Origin: Tenacibaculum pelagium | Lineage (GTDB): Bacteria; Bacteroidota; Bacteroidia; Flavobacteriales; Flavobacteriaceae | Direction: 5' to 3' | NCBI RefSeq assembly: GCF_014062345.1 | Contig: NZ_JACGLS010000004.1 | Location: 186,001-250,000 of the forward strand | DNA length: 64,000 bases | Part shown: one piece after another, positions 43,108 through 53,344 of the stretch | Layout of the letters: each line of letters begins with the position of its first letter | Position numbering within the stretch: position 1 is the first letter of the stretch | Position numbers and translations under genes: made by a program | The notes under the pieces: model-generated | The model's input: only the letters and a program-made list of their open reading frames with translations | What the model was told of the DNA's origin: nothing | The model's database searches: none

Positions 43108-45684
43108 ATGAAAAATTTTAAAAATGTTTTACTAGTAGCATTGTTCTTTGTAACAGCTACAGTTTTAAGTCAAACTAAACTTACAGGAACAGTAGTTGAT
43201 GAAATGGGAGAACCATTACCAAGTGCTAGTGTTGTGGTAAAAGGAACTTCTAATGGAGTTGCTTCAGATTTTGATGGAAAATTTACAATTAATGTAAATT
43301 CAAATTCAGGAACTATTGTAGTATCTTTTATTGGGTACAATAATAAGGAAGTAGCATATACAGCTGCTAACAAGAATTTAGGAACTATTGAGTTGGAACC
43401 TTCTAATGTTTTAGATGAAATTGTAGTTACAGGAACAGGAGTTATTGATTTAGCTGAGGATAGAAAAACACCAGTAGCGGTATCGACTATTAAAGCTGCT
43501 GAAATTCAAGCAAAAGCAGGAGCGTGGGATTTGCCAGAAGTATTAAAATCTACACCTTCTGTTCAGAATATTAAGGGTGGAGGATTTGGAGATGGTCAAA
43601 TGTTTTTACGTGGTTTTGATCAAACAAATACAGCTTTCTTATTAAATGGACAACCAATTAATAGTATGGAGGATGGAAGAATGTTCTGGTCTAACTGGTC
43701 TGGAGTATTAGATGTTTCTAATGCAGTTCAGGTACAGCGTGGTTTAGGATCATCTAAATTAGCAATTTCTTCTGTAGGAGGTACTGTGAATATTGTAACA
43801 AAAACTATTGATCATAAAGAAGGTGGTTATATTCGTCAAATGGTAGGGAATAATGGATATACTAAATCTACAGTTTCTTATTCAACTGGAGTAAGCGAAA
43901 AAGGATGGTCTTTTACGGGAATGTTTGCTCACTGGCAAGGAGATGGATATGTAGATAATACTCATGGTCAAGGTCAGACTTACTTTTTCTCAGTTGGTTA
44001 TCAACCAAATGAAAATAATACATTTAACTTTATGATTACTGGAGCACCACAATGGCATGCTGCAGCGGGTAGAGGAGATGTTGGAGACTTCTTAGATAAC
44101 GGTATTAGATTTAATGATTGGAACTTTGAAGGAGTAAACAGTCCAAATACACTAGGAAACACTGGTTTATATCCAGGAGGACGTAATATTTACCACAAAC
44201 CAGTGGCTAACTTATCTTGGGACTGGAAGATTAATGATGAATCTTCATTGTCTACAGTATTATACGGTTCATTAGGTAGAGGTGCTTTTGCTTCTTATAC
44301 AAGTGACGGAACACCAAGAACATCATATGCAAGAGGGTCATTTAATAACCACAACTGGTTTGGATTAGTATCAAACTATGAGAATAAATTAAATGAAAAC
44401 TTAACTTTAAACGTTGGAGCTGACGTAAGAACGTACAACGGTATTCACTTTAGAGGTGCAGTTGAGTTATTTGACGGACCTATAAACTTTGCTAACGATC
44501 CTAACAGACCATGGGAATATAATGGTTTTATTGGAGAACCTTATACAATTGATAATGATTACGGTGGAATTAGCCCTTGGGGTATGGTTTTCAACCCTAA
44601 TAATAGTCACAGACAACGCATCGATAGAGATTACGAAGAAGTAATTACTTACTATGGTGTATTCGGGCAGTTAGAATATGCTAAAGATGACTTCTCTGCA
44701 TTTGTACAAGGAGCAATCTCTAATCAAGATCACCAAAGAGAAGAATTCTACTTTACACAACAGCCAGGAGTATCTGAAAAATCTAAAAAAGTATCTAATT
44801 TTGGATTTAATGTAAAAGGTGGAGGTTCTTATCTTTTAGATGATCAACATAAAGTATTTGTAAATGCTGGATTCTATTCACGTCAACCATTTCACTCAGA
44901 TTTATTTAATAACGATAGAAACTCAAATTCATTAGTAGATCCTGCTGTAGATAATCAAGATGTTTTAGGTTTAGAAGCTGGTTACCAATTTGGTAGTGAT
45001 AAAGTAGATATTAATTTAAATGCTTATTATACTAGATGGGGTAATAGAACTGATATTTCTACAACTGGTACTCCTGATACAAATTCATTTGTTTTAACAT
45101 TAGATAGAAATGTTACTCAGTTACATAAAGGATTAGAATTAGAAATATTTACTAAACCTATAGAAGGACTTAAGTTAAATGGTTTTGCATCTATTGGTGA
45201 CTGGAAGTTTGACGGTGATGCTACTCGTTTTACTTTTGATCAAAACGGAGGTGAGTTAAGTTCAGGTCAAGTTGTTAGTAGAGATGGACAAGAAGTAGGT
45301 GGAGCTGCTCAAACTACTGCAGGAGTTTTTGCTAGTTATAAAGTTTTCCCTAGTTTAACGTTAGATGCTAATTGGAACTATTATGCTAATTTATTCTCAG
45401 AAGGAACTATAGCAGTTGAATTACCATCATACAACACTATGGATTTAGGTTTAAGCTTTAGACCTAAATTAAAAGAAAGAACTTATATCAAAGGGATTGA
45501 ATTCAGAGTAAACGTAGATAACGTATTTGATGAATTATATTTAGAAAATGTTACTACATCTAATAGAGATTTAGCTGATTTAGCAAATCACCCAAATGAT
45601 ACTTGGAAAGGTGTTAATAGACGTTTACAAGGTCGTTTCGGATACGGAATCACTTGGAATGCATCTATGAGAATAAACTTCTAG
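43108..45684 (+). CDS. TonB-dependent receptor with carboxypeptidase-like N-domain
   Basis: 858 residues. Signal peptide (1-22), CarboxypepD_reg-like beta-sandwich (about 24-103, KLTGTVVDEMGEPLPSASVVV), TonB box region DEIVVTG at about 107, plug domain, then a 22-strand barrel ending in INF. The plug (GGGFGDGQMFLRGFDQTN) looks like the siderophore/TBDT class rather than SusC. No SusD partner follows. The ligand is unknown. A hairpin terminator follows at 45706-45733. Confidence 0.93.
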   Translation: MKNFKNVLLVALFFVTATVLSQTKLTGTVVDEMGEPLPSASVVVKGTSNGVASDFDGKFTINVNSNSGTIVVSFIGYNNKEVAYTAANKNLGTIELEPSNVLDEIVVTGTGVIDLAEDRKTPVAVSTIKAAEIQAKAGAWDLPEVLKSTPSVQNIKGGGFGDGQMFLRGFDQTNTAFLLNGQPINSMEDGRMFWSNWSGVLDVSNAVQVQRGLGSSKLAISSVGGTVNIVTKTIDHKEGGYIRQMVGNNGYTKSTVSYSTGVSEKGWSFTGMFAHWQGDGYVDNTHGQGQTYFFSVGYQPNENNTFNFMITGAPQWHAAAGRGDVGDFLDNGIRFNDWNFEGVNSPNTLGNTGLYPGGRNIYHKPVANLSWDWKINDESSLSTVLYGSLGRGAFASYTSDGTPRTSYARGSFNNHNWFGLVSNYENKLNENLTLNVGADVRTYNGIHFRGAVELFDGPINFANDPNRPWEYNGFIGEPYTIDNDYGGISPWGMVFNPNNSHRQRIDRDYEEVITYYGVFGQLEYAKDDFSAFVQGAISNQDHQREEFYFTQQPGVSEKSKKVSNFGFNVKGGGSYLLDDQHKVFVNAGFYSRQPFHSDLFNNDRNSNSLVDPAVDNQDVLGLEAGYQFGSDKVDINLNAYYTRWGNRTDISTTGTPDTNSFVLTLDRNVTQLHKGLELEIFTKPIEGLKLNGFASIGDWKFDGDATRFTFDQNGGELSSGQVVSRDGQEVGGAAQTTAGVFASYKVFPSLTLDANWNYYANLFSEGTIAVELPSYNTMDLGLSFRPKLKERTYIKGIEFRVNVDNVFDELYLENVTTSNRDLADLANHPNDTWKGVNRRLQGRFGYGITWNASMRINF

Positions 45685-45705
45685 TATACTAGAATAATAA
45701 ATTAT

Positions 45706-45733
45706 AAACCACCTCTTTTGAGGTGGTTTTTTT
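45706..45733 (+). terminator. Terminator after the TonB receptor gene
   Basis: Stem AAACCACCTC, tttt loop, GAGGTGGTTT, T-run. Confidence 0.87.
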
Positions 45734-45779
45734 ATGCATAAAATTCAGTAAGTTTGTATTCAACAAAAACTAACAAATC

Positions 45780-46190
45780 ATGATGAAAACATTACACTCT
45801 TATTGGGCTTATATTGTACTAGCAGTATTAATTTTTACCGTAATAAATGCTATTATAGGTCTAGTGCAAAAAAAGGAGTTTACACATAAAGAATTCCGTT
45901 TAGGATTGTTTACTTTAATAACAGCTCATATTCAGTTACTAGTAGGTTTTTTAGTATACTTTATTGGAGGGTACCAAAAAGGGTTAGGAGAGATGAAAGA
46001 CTCCGCTGTTAGATTATTAGCTTTAGAACATCCTTTAATGATGATTATTGCGATTACATTAATTACCATTGGTTGGTCTAAACACAAAAAACAAGTTAAA
46101 AGCGAAGCAAAATTTAAAACCTTTGCAATTTTTTACGGATTAGCATTAGTATTGATACTAGCACGAATTCCGTGGAATAATTGGTTTTAA
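45780..46190 (+). CDS. Four-helix membrane protein, possibly cytochrome-like
   Basis: 136 residues with helices at about 8-28, 40-62, 78-97 and 114-129. Histidines face inward from the helices (TAHIQLLVG, ALEHPLMM, SYWAYI region), so heme binding is possible; homologues in flavobacteria are sometimes labelled cytochrome B. I cannot prove this. It stands alone between two terminators, with a TAAGTTTG element at 45749-45756 as its likely -7 box. Confidence 0.65.
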   Translation: MMKTLHSYWAYIVLAVLIFTVINAIIGLVQKKEFTHKEFRLGLFTLITAHIQLLVGFLVYFIGGYQKGLGEMKDSAVRLLALEHPLMMIIAITLITIGWSKHKKQVKSEAKFKTFAIFYGLALVLILARIPWNNWF

Positions 46191-46203
46191 TTCAAATATA
46201 TAG

Positions 46204-46226
46204 TCCCGCTCTCGCGGGATTTTTTA
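46204..46226 (+). terminator. Terminator after the four-helix membrane protein
   Basis: GC-rich stem TCCCGC / GCGGGA with loop TCTC and a T-run, 14 bases after the stop. Confidence 0.85.
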
Positions 46227-46251
46227 TTTTTGCCACTTTATTATTTTAGAA

Positions 46252-46980
46252 ATGAAAATATTAAGTTACTTTTTATCGTCAATATTTGCAGTAGTATTTT
46301 TTTCTTTACTATTAGTATTCCACCCTTTACAGTGGATTGGTTTAAAACTATTTGGTCAAAATGGTCATCAAAATGTGGTAGATATCATGAACTGGTTTTT
46401 AATAAAGTCGTTATTGATTTTAGGGATTAGAGTTCAAGTAGAAAACGATCAAGACTTACCTGAAAACACAACATTAATTTTTGTGTCAAATCATCAAAGT
46501 ACGTTTGATATCCCTCCAATTATTTGGCATTTCAGAAAGCATTATCCAAAATTTGTTTCTAAGAAAGAATTAGGAAAAGGTATACCAAGTATCTCTTTTA
46601 ATTTAAGACATGGAGGAGCAGCCTTAATTGATAGAAAAGACCCTAAACAAGCTTTGGGTGAGTTAGGGAAGTTTGCAAAGACAATAAACAAAAACAAATG
46701 GTCTGCGGCTATTTTTCCTGAAGGAACAAGAAGCAGAACAGGAAAACCTAAGTCATTTTCTGTAAATGGCTTAAAAATGATAACTAAGTACAATAAAGAG
46801 GCGTATATTGTACCACTAACAATAAACAACTCGTGGAAAGTCTTTAAATACGGTAAATTCCCATTAGGGTTAGGAAGCCCAATTAAAATAAAGACACATC
46901 AACCAATAAAGATTGATAGTTTACCGTTTAATGAATTAATAGAGAAGGTTGAAACTACCATAAAAGAATCTATTATCTAA
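46252..46980 (+). CDS. 1-acyl-sn-glycerol-3-phosphate acyltransferase (PlsC-like)
   Basis: 242 residues. N-terminal membrane helix, then acyltransferase motifs NHQSTFD (H-x4-D) and FPEGTRSRTG. It adds the second acyl chain in phospholipid synthesis, forming phosphatidic acid. It is followed 33 bases later by an acyl-ACP desaturase gene, so both act on membrane acyl chains. A second acyltransferase of this family is at 56762-57553. Confidence 0.92.
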   Translation: MKILSYFLSSIFAVVFFSLLLVFHPLQWIGLKLFGQNGHQNVVDIMNWFLIKSLLILGIRVQVENDQDLPENTTLIFVSNHQSTFDIPPIIWHFRKHYPKFVSKKELGKGIPSISFNLRHGGAALIDRKDPKQALGELGKFAKTINKNKWSAAIFPEGTRSRTGKPKSFSVNGLKMITKYNKEAYIVPLTINNSWKVFKYGKFPLGLGSPIKIKTHQPIKIDSLPFNELIEKVETTIKESII

Positions 46981-47013
46981 AAAGAAAACAAACAACAATA
47001 AAATAAATTAATC

Positions 47014-47994
47014 ATGTCATTACAAAACATTCGAAAGGAAGTAATGCAAACGCTGGAAAAAAATATTGACAGTTTTGTAGACAAATTCTTAATACCGGTA
47101 GAAAAAATCTGGCAACCAACCGATTTTTTACCAAACTCACAAAAAGATACTTTTATAGATGAAGTAAAAGAAATTCAAGAACTTTCAAAAGAGCTTGATG
47201 ATGATTTTTGGGTAGTTTTAGTAGGAGACACAATTACTGAAGAAGCTTTACCAACTTATGAATCTTGGTTATTAGATTTAGACGGAATAACGCAACAACC
47301 AGATAATGGTTGGGCAAAATGGATTAGAGCTTGGACAGCTGAAGAAAATCGTCATGGAGATGTATTAAACAAGTATTTATACTTATCAGGAAGAGTAAAT
47401 ATGCGTGAGGTTGAAATATCTACACAGCACTTAATAGCTGATGGATTTGATATTGGTACCGCAACTGATCCTTATAAAAACTTTATTTATACAAGTTTTC
47501 AAGAATTAGCGACTTACATTTCTCATAATAATGTAGCAAAGATTGCTAAGAAAAAAGGACATAAAGCATTAGCAAAAATGTCTAAAATTATAGCAGGAGA
47601 CGAAATGCGTCATCACATTGCGTATACAGATTTTGTTAGAGAAATATTTAAGATTGATCCTAGCGAAATGATGTTAGCTTTTCAGCATATGATGAAGCAT
47701 AAAATTGTGATGCCTGCAATGCACTTAAGAGACTCTTTTGGAGAGAAAGGAAATTTATTTGATGATTTTTCTACGGTAGCTCAAAGGGTAGGTGTGTACA
47801 CTGGTTTCGATTATGTTGATATTTTAAAGAAGTTAAATACAGCTTGGGAAATCGATAAGATTACAAACTTAACTCCAGAAGCAGAAAAAGCTAGAGACTA
47901 TTTAATGAAATTACCAGATAGAATGTATCGTATTACAGAGCGTATTGTAGTACCTGATACTAAATTTAATTTCAAATGGATGATTCCAGCATAA
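47014..47994 (+). CDS. Acyl-ACP (stearoyl-type) desaturase, ferritin-like di-iron
   Basis: 326 residues. Di-iron motifs EENRHGD (helix 3) and DEMRHHIAYTDF match the soluble plant-type acyl-ACP desaturases. It inserts a double bond in acyl-ACP, using reduced ferredoxin. This oxygen-dependent route is known in some Bacteroidota and actinobacteria. It lies 33 bases after a PlsC gene and is followed by a bidirectional terminator. Confidence 0.93.
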   Translation: MSLQNIRKEVMQTLEKNIDSFVDKFLIPVEKIWQPTDFLPNSQKDTFIDEVKEIQELSKELDDDFWVVLVGDTITEEALPTYESWLLDLDGITQQPDNGWAKWIRAWTAEENRHGDVLNKYLYLSGRVNMREVEISTQHLIADGFDIGTATDPYKNFIYTSFQELATYISHNNVAKIAKKKGHKALAKMSKIIAGDEMRHHIAYTDFVREIFKIDPSEMMLAFQHMMKHKIVMPAMHLRDSFGEKGNLFDDFSTVAQRVGVYTGFDYVDILKKLNTAWEIDKITNLTPEAEKARDYLMKLPDRMYRITERIVVPDTKFNFKWMIPA

Positions 47995-47998
47995 TATA

Positions 47999-48025
47999 AA
48001 AAGAGCCTTTTAAAAGGCTCTTTTT
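47999..48025. terminator. Bidirectional terminator
   Basis: Perfect palindrome AAAGAGCCTTTT / AAAAGGCTCTTT, between the convergent desaturase and nitrilase-family genes; the nitrilase stop codon (48024-48026) overlaps its flank. Confidence 0.87.
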
Positions 48026-48809
48026 ATTGGAATTTAAAACGATCTCTATCTTCTAAAAAACGAAATTTATTACGGGTTTTATTTTGACTTTCCTTGTCAA
48101 GATGAACAATAAGAACCTCCTCAGACCCCAAGTCATTTTTTGCTAAGCAGTTTCCTAAAGAATCATAACAAGCAGAGTTTCCACTATATTCATATCCATT
48201 AGCATCAGTTCCAACTCTATTTACACCAATAGTATAACTCATATTTTCAATTGCACGGGCTTTTAATAAGGCATCCCAAGCTTCAATTCGTGGTTTAGGC
48301 CAACTTGCAACATATAATAATAAATCATAATCGTCTGTATTTCTTGCCCAAACAGGAAAGCGTAAATCATAACAAATTAACGGACAAATTTCCCAACCTT
48401 TATAACTAACAAAAGTCTTGTTATTTCCAGAAGAAAATACTTCATGTTCTCCAGCTAAAGTAAACGTATGTTTTTTGTCGTAAAAATCAATTTCTCCATA
48501 AGGATGTACAAATAACAAGCGATTAAAATAGTGGTCATTTTCTTTAATAATAACACTTCCTGTAATTGCTGACTGATTCACTTTAGCTAATTTCAGCATC
48601 CAATTTACAGTTGTCCCATCCATTTCTTCAGCTAATTTACTGGCATTCATTGTAAATCCAGAGGTAAACATTTCTGGCAAAACGATTAAATCAATATCAG
48701 TAGGTAGGTTGTTTATTTTTTCTTCAAACAATTTTCTGTTTTCATCAGGATTTTCCCAAATTAAATCCGATTGAATGAGTGCTATTTTTAGTTTGTTGGT
48801 TGTGCTCAT
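48024..48809 (-). CDS. Nitrilase superfamily omega-amidase
   Basis: 261 residues. Catalytic triad Glu46 (LPEMF), Lys in FYDKKHTF, and Cys in LICYDLRFP. The RFPVWARN stretch and length match the YafV/Nit2-like omega-amidase branch, which hydrolyses 2-oxoglutaramate in glutamine transaminase repair. It is a single gene; the divergent nuclease gene starts 75 bases upstream. Confidence 0.9.
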   Translation of the reverse strand: MSTTNKLKIALIQSDLIWENPDENRKLFEEKINNLPTDIDLIVLPEMFTSGFTMNASKLAEEMDGTTVNWMLKLAKVNQSAITGSVIIKENDHYFNRLLFVHPYGEIDFYDKKHTFTLAGEHEVFSSGNNKTFVSYKGWEICPLICYDLRFPVWARNTDDYDLLLYVASWPKPRIEAWDALLKARAIENMSYTIGVNRVGTDANGYEYSGNSACYDSLGNCLAKNDLGSEEVLIVHLDKESQNKTRNKFRFLEDRDRFKFQ

Positions 48810-48883
48810 TATTAAAAAATGAAGTCGTTATTAATCTCAAAAATAAGATAAAAATTGTACTTTGCTTAGTAGAAAATTAACCT

Positions 48884-51640
48884 ATGCAGTCTTTTATTTC
48901 AGAAACTTTAGATACTATTTTAAAAACAACTAAATCGTTTGAAAATGTTGTTTTTGTCTTACCATCGCAAAGAGCAGGAGTATTTGTTAAACAAATATTT
49001 AAAAATAAAATCTCAGCAGGTTTTTTACCACGAATAGTTAATATAGGAGATTTTGTTGAAGAAGTATCTGAACTTAAAAAAGTAGACTCAGTACAGTTGC
49101 TATTTCATTTTTATACAATTTATAAAGAGATTGAAGAAGACCCAGATACGTTTGATGTTTTCTCGTCTTGGGCATTTACGGTAATACAAGACTTTAATGA
49201 GATAGATCAGCATTTAATAAATACTCGTGAAATTTTTGTGTATTTAAGAGATGTACATCGTTTAAAAAAATGGTCTGTAAAAGGAGAGTTTACCGAAACA
49301 GAGTTGATTAAAGATCATTTTTCCTTTATGGAAAAACTAAATAAATTTTATGATGCTTTTTACAAGTTTTTATTAGAACGAAAAATTGGGTATCAAGGAG
49401 TATTGTATCGTGAAGCAACTAAAAAGGTTGATACTTTTATTAGTAATAATCAAGATAAAAAATACTTTTTCATAGGATTTAATGCCCTAAATAGTGCTGA
49501 AGAGTTTTTGTTTCAACAATTTTTATCTAACGGAAATTCTGAAGTTTTTTGGGACATCGAAAAAACATTTTACAAGAGTAACCATCAAGCAGGGAGCTTT
49601 TTAAGAAAGTATAAATCTAAATGGAAATATTACGAAAAGAATTCGATAGAAACGATTAAAGAATATTTTGATGAGCCAAAAAACATTCAAGTAATAGGTG
49701 CTTCTAAAAACATTACTCAGATAAAATATGCTGGTGAAATTTTATCGAAACTACCAGATTATAATAATACAGCATTGGTTTTGGCTGACGAAAGTTTATT
49801 GCCAATAACATTAAATTCATTACCAAAAAATGTTGATTCTGTTAATATTACTATGGGGTATCCTTTAAAAGATATTCCTACAACGAGTTTAATTTTTTCA
49901 GTTTTTCAATTGTTTATCAGTCAAGAAAAATTACAGAAAAAAGAAACAAATCTTTTTTACCATAAAGATTTAGTTCGTTTTATAAAAGATGTTTCGATAT
50001 ATCGATTATTACAAATTGATGATACTCAAAATCTCGCCGATGTAATTTCTTTAGCGATAGTAAAAGAGAACAATACATTTACCAGTCAAGAAAAAATCAA
50101 CAGTTTTTTGGTTGATTTAGGTGGTGAAGTAAAGGAAGTTATAAGAGCAGTTTTTAATCCATTTTCAGATATAAGCGAGTTTTTATCTAGAATTTTAAAT
50201 TTAATTAATGCTTTAAAAGATAAAGTTAATGATTTAGAAAAAGAATATTTATTTCGTTTTTACACAGCTTTCACACAATTGCAAAATTTGCATAGCGAAT
50301 TTAATTACGTGCAAGACTTAAAAACATTGCATCAATTTTTTAGGCAATTAATTCAATCTGAAAGCTTATCATTTCAAGGAGAACCATTGCAAGGATTACA
50401 ATTAATGGGAGTTTTAGAAACCCGTGTTTTAGATTTTGAAAATGTAATAATTACTTCAGTTAACGAAGGTGTATTGCCTGCAAGTAGTCAGCAAAATACA
50501 TTTATCCCATTCGATGTAAAAATTGCGTTTGGTTTGCCAACATACAAAGAAAAAGACGCATTATTTTCGTACCACTTTTTTAGATTATTACAGAGAGCCA
50601 AAAATATTTACATTTTATATAATACAGAGCACGACGTTTTTGGTAGTGGAGAAAGAAGTCGTTTTGTAACGCAATTAGAAATGATGCGTGACGATATCAC
50701 TGAGAAAATCATTAGTCCAAAAGTAGTAACGTCTCCTAAGAAATTAAAGGAGATTCAAAAAGACAAAAATGTTTTAGAGCGTTTACGCGAATTGGCTAAA
50801 AAAGGAATATCACCATCTGCATTGACTAACTATTTATACAATCCGATTGCGTTTTACAAACAGAAAATTTTAAAGATTAATGAGTTTGAGAACGTCGAAG
50901 AAACTATAGCTGCAAATACAATGGGTACTGTGGTTCATGACACTTTAGAAGAATTATACAAACCTTTTATTGACAGTTTTTTATCTGTAGCTGATGTTAC
51001 TCAAATGCAGAAAAAATCAAAGGATTTAGTTCAAAACTATTTTTCGAAGCATTTTAAAAACGGAGATATCTCTACCGGAAAAAACAGATTAGTTTTTGAA
51101 GTTGCAAACCGTTTTGTAGAAAATTTTTTAGCAAAAGAAAAGGAGTTGCTAAAAGATGAAAACAATCAGTTGAAAATTATTGCTACAGAACAAAATTTAG
51201 CAGCTGAAATTGCAATTGAAGGAATTGATTTTCCAATTAAAATTCACGGACAAGTTGATAGAATCGACGAGTTAAATGGTGTTACTAGAATTATCGATTA
51301 TAAAACAGGAATGGTAAGTTCTACAAATTTAAAAGTAGTTGATTTTGATGAGATCAGAGAGTTGAAATATCATAAAGCAATTCAAGTAATGTTATATGCG
51401 TATTTATATACGCAAAACACAAATTTTGATTTTTCTAAGAGTATAGAAGCTGGTATAATTTCGTTTAAAAACCTAAAAAGTGGATTTTTAAAGATGAATT
51501 TTTCATCGAATTATCGAGCTCCAGATAATCAGGTAACTCAAGAAAAACTAGATGAGTTTATGAACGAGATAAAAGAAGTGTTAAAAGAGTTATACAATTC
51601 TGAGGCTAGTTTTGTTGAACCAGCAGATTTACCTTATTAA
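48884..51640 (+). CDS. AddB-like helicase-nuclease subunit, PD-(D/E)XK family
   Basis: 918 residues. The C-terminal PD-(D/E)XK nuclease is intact: GQVDRIDELNG followed by RIIDYKTGM, with the Q-x-x-x-Y motif in KAIQVMLYAYLY. The inactivated helicase-like N-terminal half resembles AddB (LPSQRAGVFVK in place of the active P-loop). In AddAB/RexAB it helps resect double-strand breaks for RecA. The AddA helicase gene is not in the window. It overlaps the moaE stop by 4 bases. Confidence 0.86.
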   Translation: MQSFISETLDTILKTTKSFENVVFVLPSQRAGVFVKQIFKNKISAGFLPRIVNIGDFVEEVSELKKVDSVQLLFHFYTIYKEIEEDPDTFDVFSSWAFTVIQDFNEIDQHLINTREIFVYLRDVHRLKKWSVKGEFTETELIKDHFSFMEKLNKFYDAFYKFLLERKIGYQGVLYREATKKVDTFISNNQDKKYFFIGFNALNSAEEFLFQQFLSNGNSEVFWDIEKTFYKSNHQAGSFLRKYKSKWKYYEKNSIETIKEYFDEPKNIQVIGASKNITQIKYAGEILSKLPDYNNTALVLADESLLPITLNSLPKNVDSVNITMGYPLKDIPTTSLIFSVFQLFISQEKLQKKETNLFYHKDLVRFIKDVSIYRLLQIDDTQNLADVISLAIVKENNTFTSQEKINSFLVDLGGEVKEVIRAVFNPFSDISEFLSRILNLINALKDKVNDLEKEYLFRFYTAFTQLQNLHSEFNYVQDLKTLHQFFRQLIQSESLSFQGEPLQGLQLMGVLETRVLDFENVIITSVNEGVLPASSQQNTFIPFDVKIAFGLPTYKEKDALFSYHFFRLLQRAKNIYILYNTEHDVFGSGERSRFVTQLEMMRDDITEKIISPKVVTSPKKLKEIQKDKNVLERLRELAKKGISPSALTNYLYNPIAFYKQKILKINEFENVEETIAANTMGTVVHDTLEELYKPFIDSFLSVADVTQMQKKSKDLVQNYFSKHFKNGDISTGKNRLVFEVANRFVENFLAKEKELLKDENNQLKIIATEQNLAAEIAIEGIDFPIKIHGQVDRIDELNGVTRIIDYKTGMVSSTNLKVVDFDEIRELKYHKAIQVMLYAYLYTQNTNFDFSKSIEAGIISFKNLKSGFLKMNFSSNYRAPDNQVTQEKLDEFMNEIKEVLKELYNSEASFVEPADLPY

Positions 51641-52056
51641 GGGTGCGCGTTTACCCAAACCTCTCCATCTTCAAAATATTCTTTTTTCCAAATAGGTACT
51701 GTTTCCTTTAATGTATCAATAGCGTATTGACAAGCATCGAAAGCAGCTTTTCTATGAGGAGAAGAAACAGTGATTATTACTGGAATATCTTCTATTTGCA
51801 ACATTCTTTCAGCATGATGGATTGCAATTTTTTTTACTCCGAATTTTTCTAAAGCAATATCAGCAATTTTCTGCATTTCTTTAATAGCCATTGGTCTGTA
51901 AGTAGAAAAATCTAACTGAGTAACACTCTTGTTCTGAGTAGCGTTTCTAACAGTTCCTACAAAAACAGCAATTCCACCACAAGAAGGGTCAGCAACAAAG
52001 TCATAACATTCTTGTAAATTGAGTTTTTCTGAAGATATTTTAATAGAAGTATTCAT
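51637..52056 (-). CDS. moaE: Molybdopterin synthase catalytic subunit
   Basis: 139 residues. MoaE signatures FVGTVRN, the His/Arg region IHHAERMLQIED, and SSPHRKAAFDACQYAIDTLKETVPIWKKE with the conserved Lys pair are all present. MoaE makes molybdopterin together with MoaD, adding two sulfurs. No other molybdenum-cofactor gene is in the window, so moaE stands alone here, convergent with the AddB-like gene. Confidence 0.95.
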   Translation of the reverse strand: MNTSIKISSEKLNLQECYDFVADPSCGGIAVFVGTVRNATQNKSVTQLDFSTYRPMAIKEMQKIADIALEKFGVKKIAIHHAERMLQIEDIPVIITVSSPHRKAAFDACQYAIDTLKETVPIWKKEYFEDGEVWVNAHP

Positions 52057-52155
52057 AAGTTTAACAAAGATATAATATTGAAAGGGTAAAAGGAATAGAA
52101 ACCAATCGGATTTAAATAATTATTTTTGTTCACCTAAATAGAGATAACAACACAA

Positions 52156-53343
52156 ATGAAAACATTGAACGATTTTAATTTCGAAAATAAAAAAGCATTA
52201 ATTCGTGTAGATTTTAATGTGCCTTTAAATGAAACTTTTGAGGTAACGGATGATACAAGAATTCAAGCAGCAAAGTCAACTATTATTAAAGTTTTAGAAG
52301 ACGGTGGGAGCTGTGTGTTAATGTCGCATTTAGGACGTCCGAAAGGAAAAGAAGAAAAATTTTCGTTACGACATATTGTAGATAAGGTAACCGAGGTTAT
52401 AGGAGTACAAGTTAAGTTTGTTGATGATTGTATAGGCGATAAAGTTTCAGAAGCAGTTTCAAATTTAAAAAGCGGAGAAATTTTATTATTAGAGAACTTA
52501 CGTTTTTATTCAGAAGAAAAAGCTGGAGATATTGCTTTCGCAGAGCAACTATCTAAATGGGGAGATGTATATGTAAACGATGCTTTTGGTACTGCACATA
52601 GAGCGCATGCATCTACAGCTGTAATTGCTCAGTTTTTCGAAAAAAACAAATGCTTTGGAAACTTATTAGCTAAAGAAATTGAAAGTATTGATAAGGTTTT
52701 AAACAATTCAGAGAAGCCTGTAACAGCTATCTTGGGAGGGGCAAAAGTGTCGTCTAAAATTGGTGTGATTGAAAATATTATCGAAAAAGTAGATCATATT
52801 ATTGTTGGTGGAGGTATGACCTTTACTTTTATTAAAGCTTTAGGAGGAACTATTGGAAATTCGTTAGTTGAAGATGATAAATTAGAATTGGCATTATCAA
52901 TTTTAAAATTAGCAAAAGAACAAAATACGGAGATTCATTTACCAGTTGATGCAGTAATCGCAGATGCTTTTTCAAACGACGCAAATACACAAATAGTTGA
53001 TACAACTAAAATTTCTGATGGGTGGATGGGTTTAGATTGTGGACCAAAAACATCAGAAAAATTTGCAGAAGTAATTGCAAAATCGAAAACTATTTTATGG
53101 AACGGTCCTTTAGGGGTTTTTGAGATGGAAAAATTTGCAACTGGTACTATCGAACTAGGTAATGCTATCGCCAAAGCAACAGAAAATGGAGCATTTTCTT
53201 TAGTGGGAGGTGGAGATTCGGTTGCAGCAGTAAAACAGTTTGGTTTCGGAGATAAAGTGAGTTATGTTTCTACTGGTGGAGGAGCCATGTTAGAAATGTT
53301 AGAAGGAAAATCTTTACCTGGTATTGAAGCTATTTTAAAATAG
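52156..53343 (+). CDS. pgk: Phosphoglycerate kinase
   Basis: 395 residues, usual length. Substrate-binding RVDFNVPLN (about 17-25), SHLGRPKG, and nucleotide motifs [16 protein letters not shown] and [14 protein letters not shown]. Glycolytic and gluconeogenic step between 1,3-bisphosphoglycerate and 3-phosphoglycerate. A TATTTTTG element (52121-52128) lies 27 bases before the ATG. A GNAT gene follows directly. Confidence 0.97.
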   Translation: MKTLNDFNFENKKALIRVDFNVPLNETFEVTDDTRIQAAKSTIIKVLEDGGSCVLMSHLGRPKGKEEKFSLRHIVDKVTEVIGVQVKFVDDCIGDKVSEAVSNLKSGEILLLENLRFYSEEKAGDIAFAEQLSKWGDVYVNDAFGTAHRAHASTAVIAQFFEKNKCFGNLLAKEIESIDKVLNNSEKPVTAILGGAKVSSKIGVIENIIEKVDHIIVGGGMTFTFIKALGGTIGNSLVEDDKLELALSILKLAKEQNTEIHLPVDAVIADAFSNDANTQIVDTTKISDGWMGLDCGPKTSEKFAEVIAKSKTILWNGPLGVFEMEKFATGTIELGNAIAKATENGAFSLVGGGDSVAAVKQFGFGDKVSYVSTGGGAMLEMLEGKSLPGIEAILK

Positions 53344-53344
53344 A

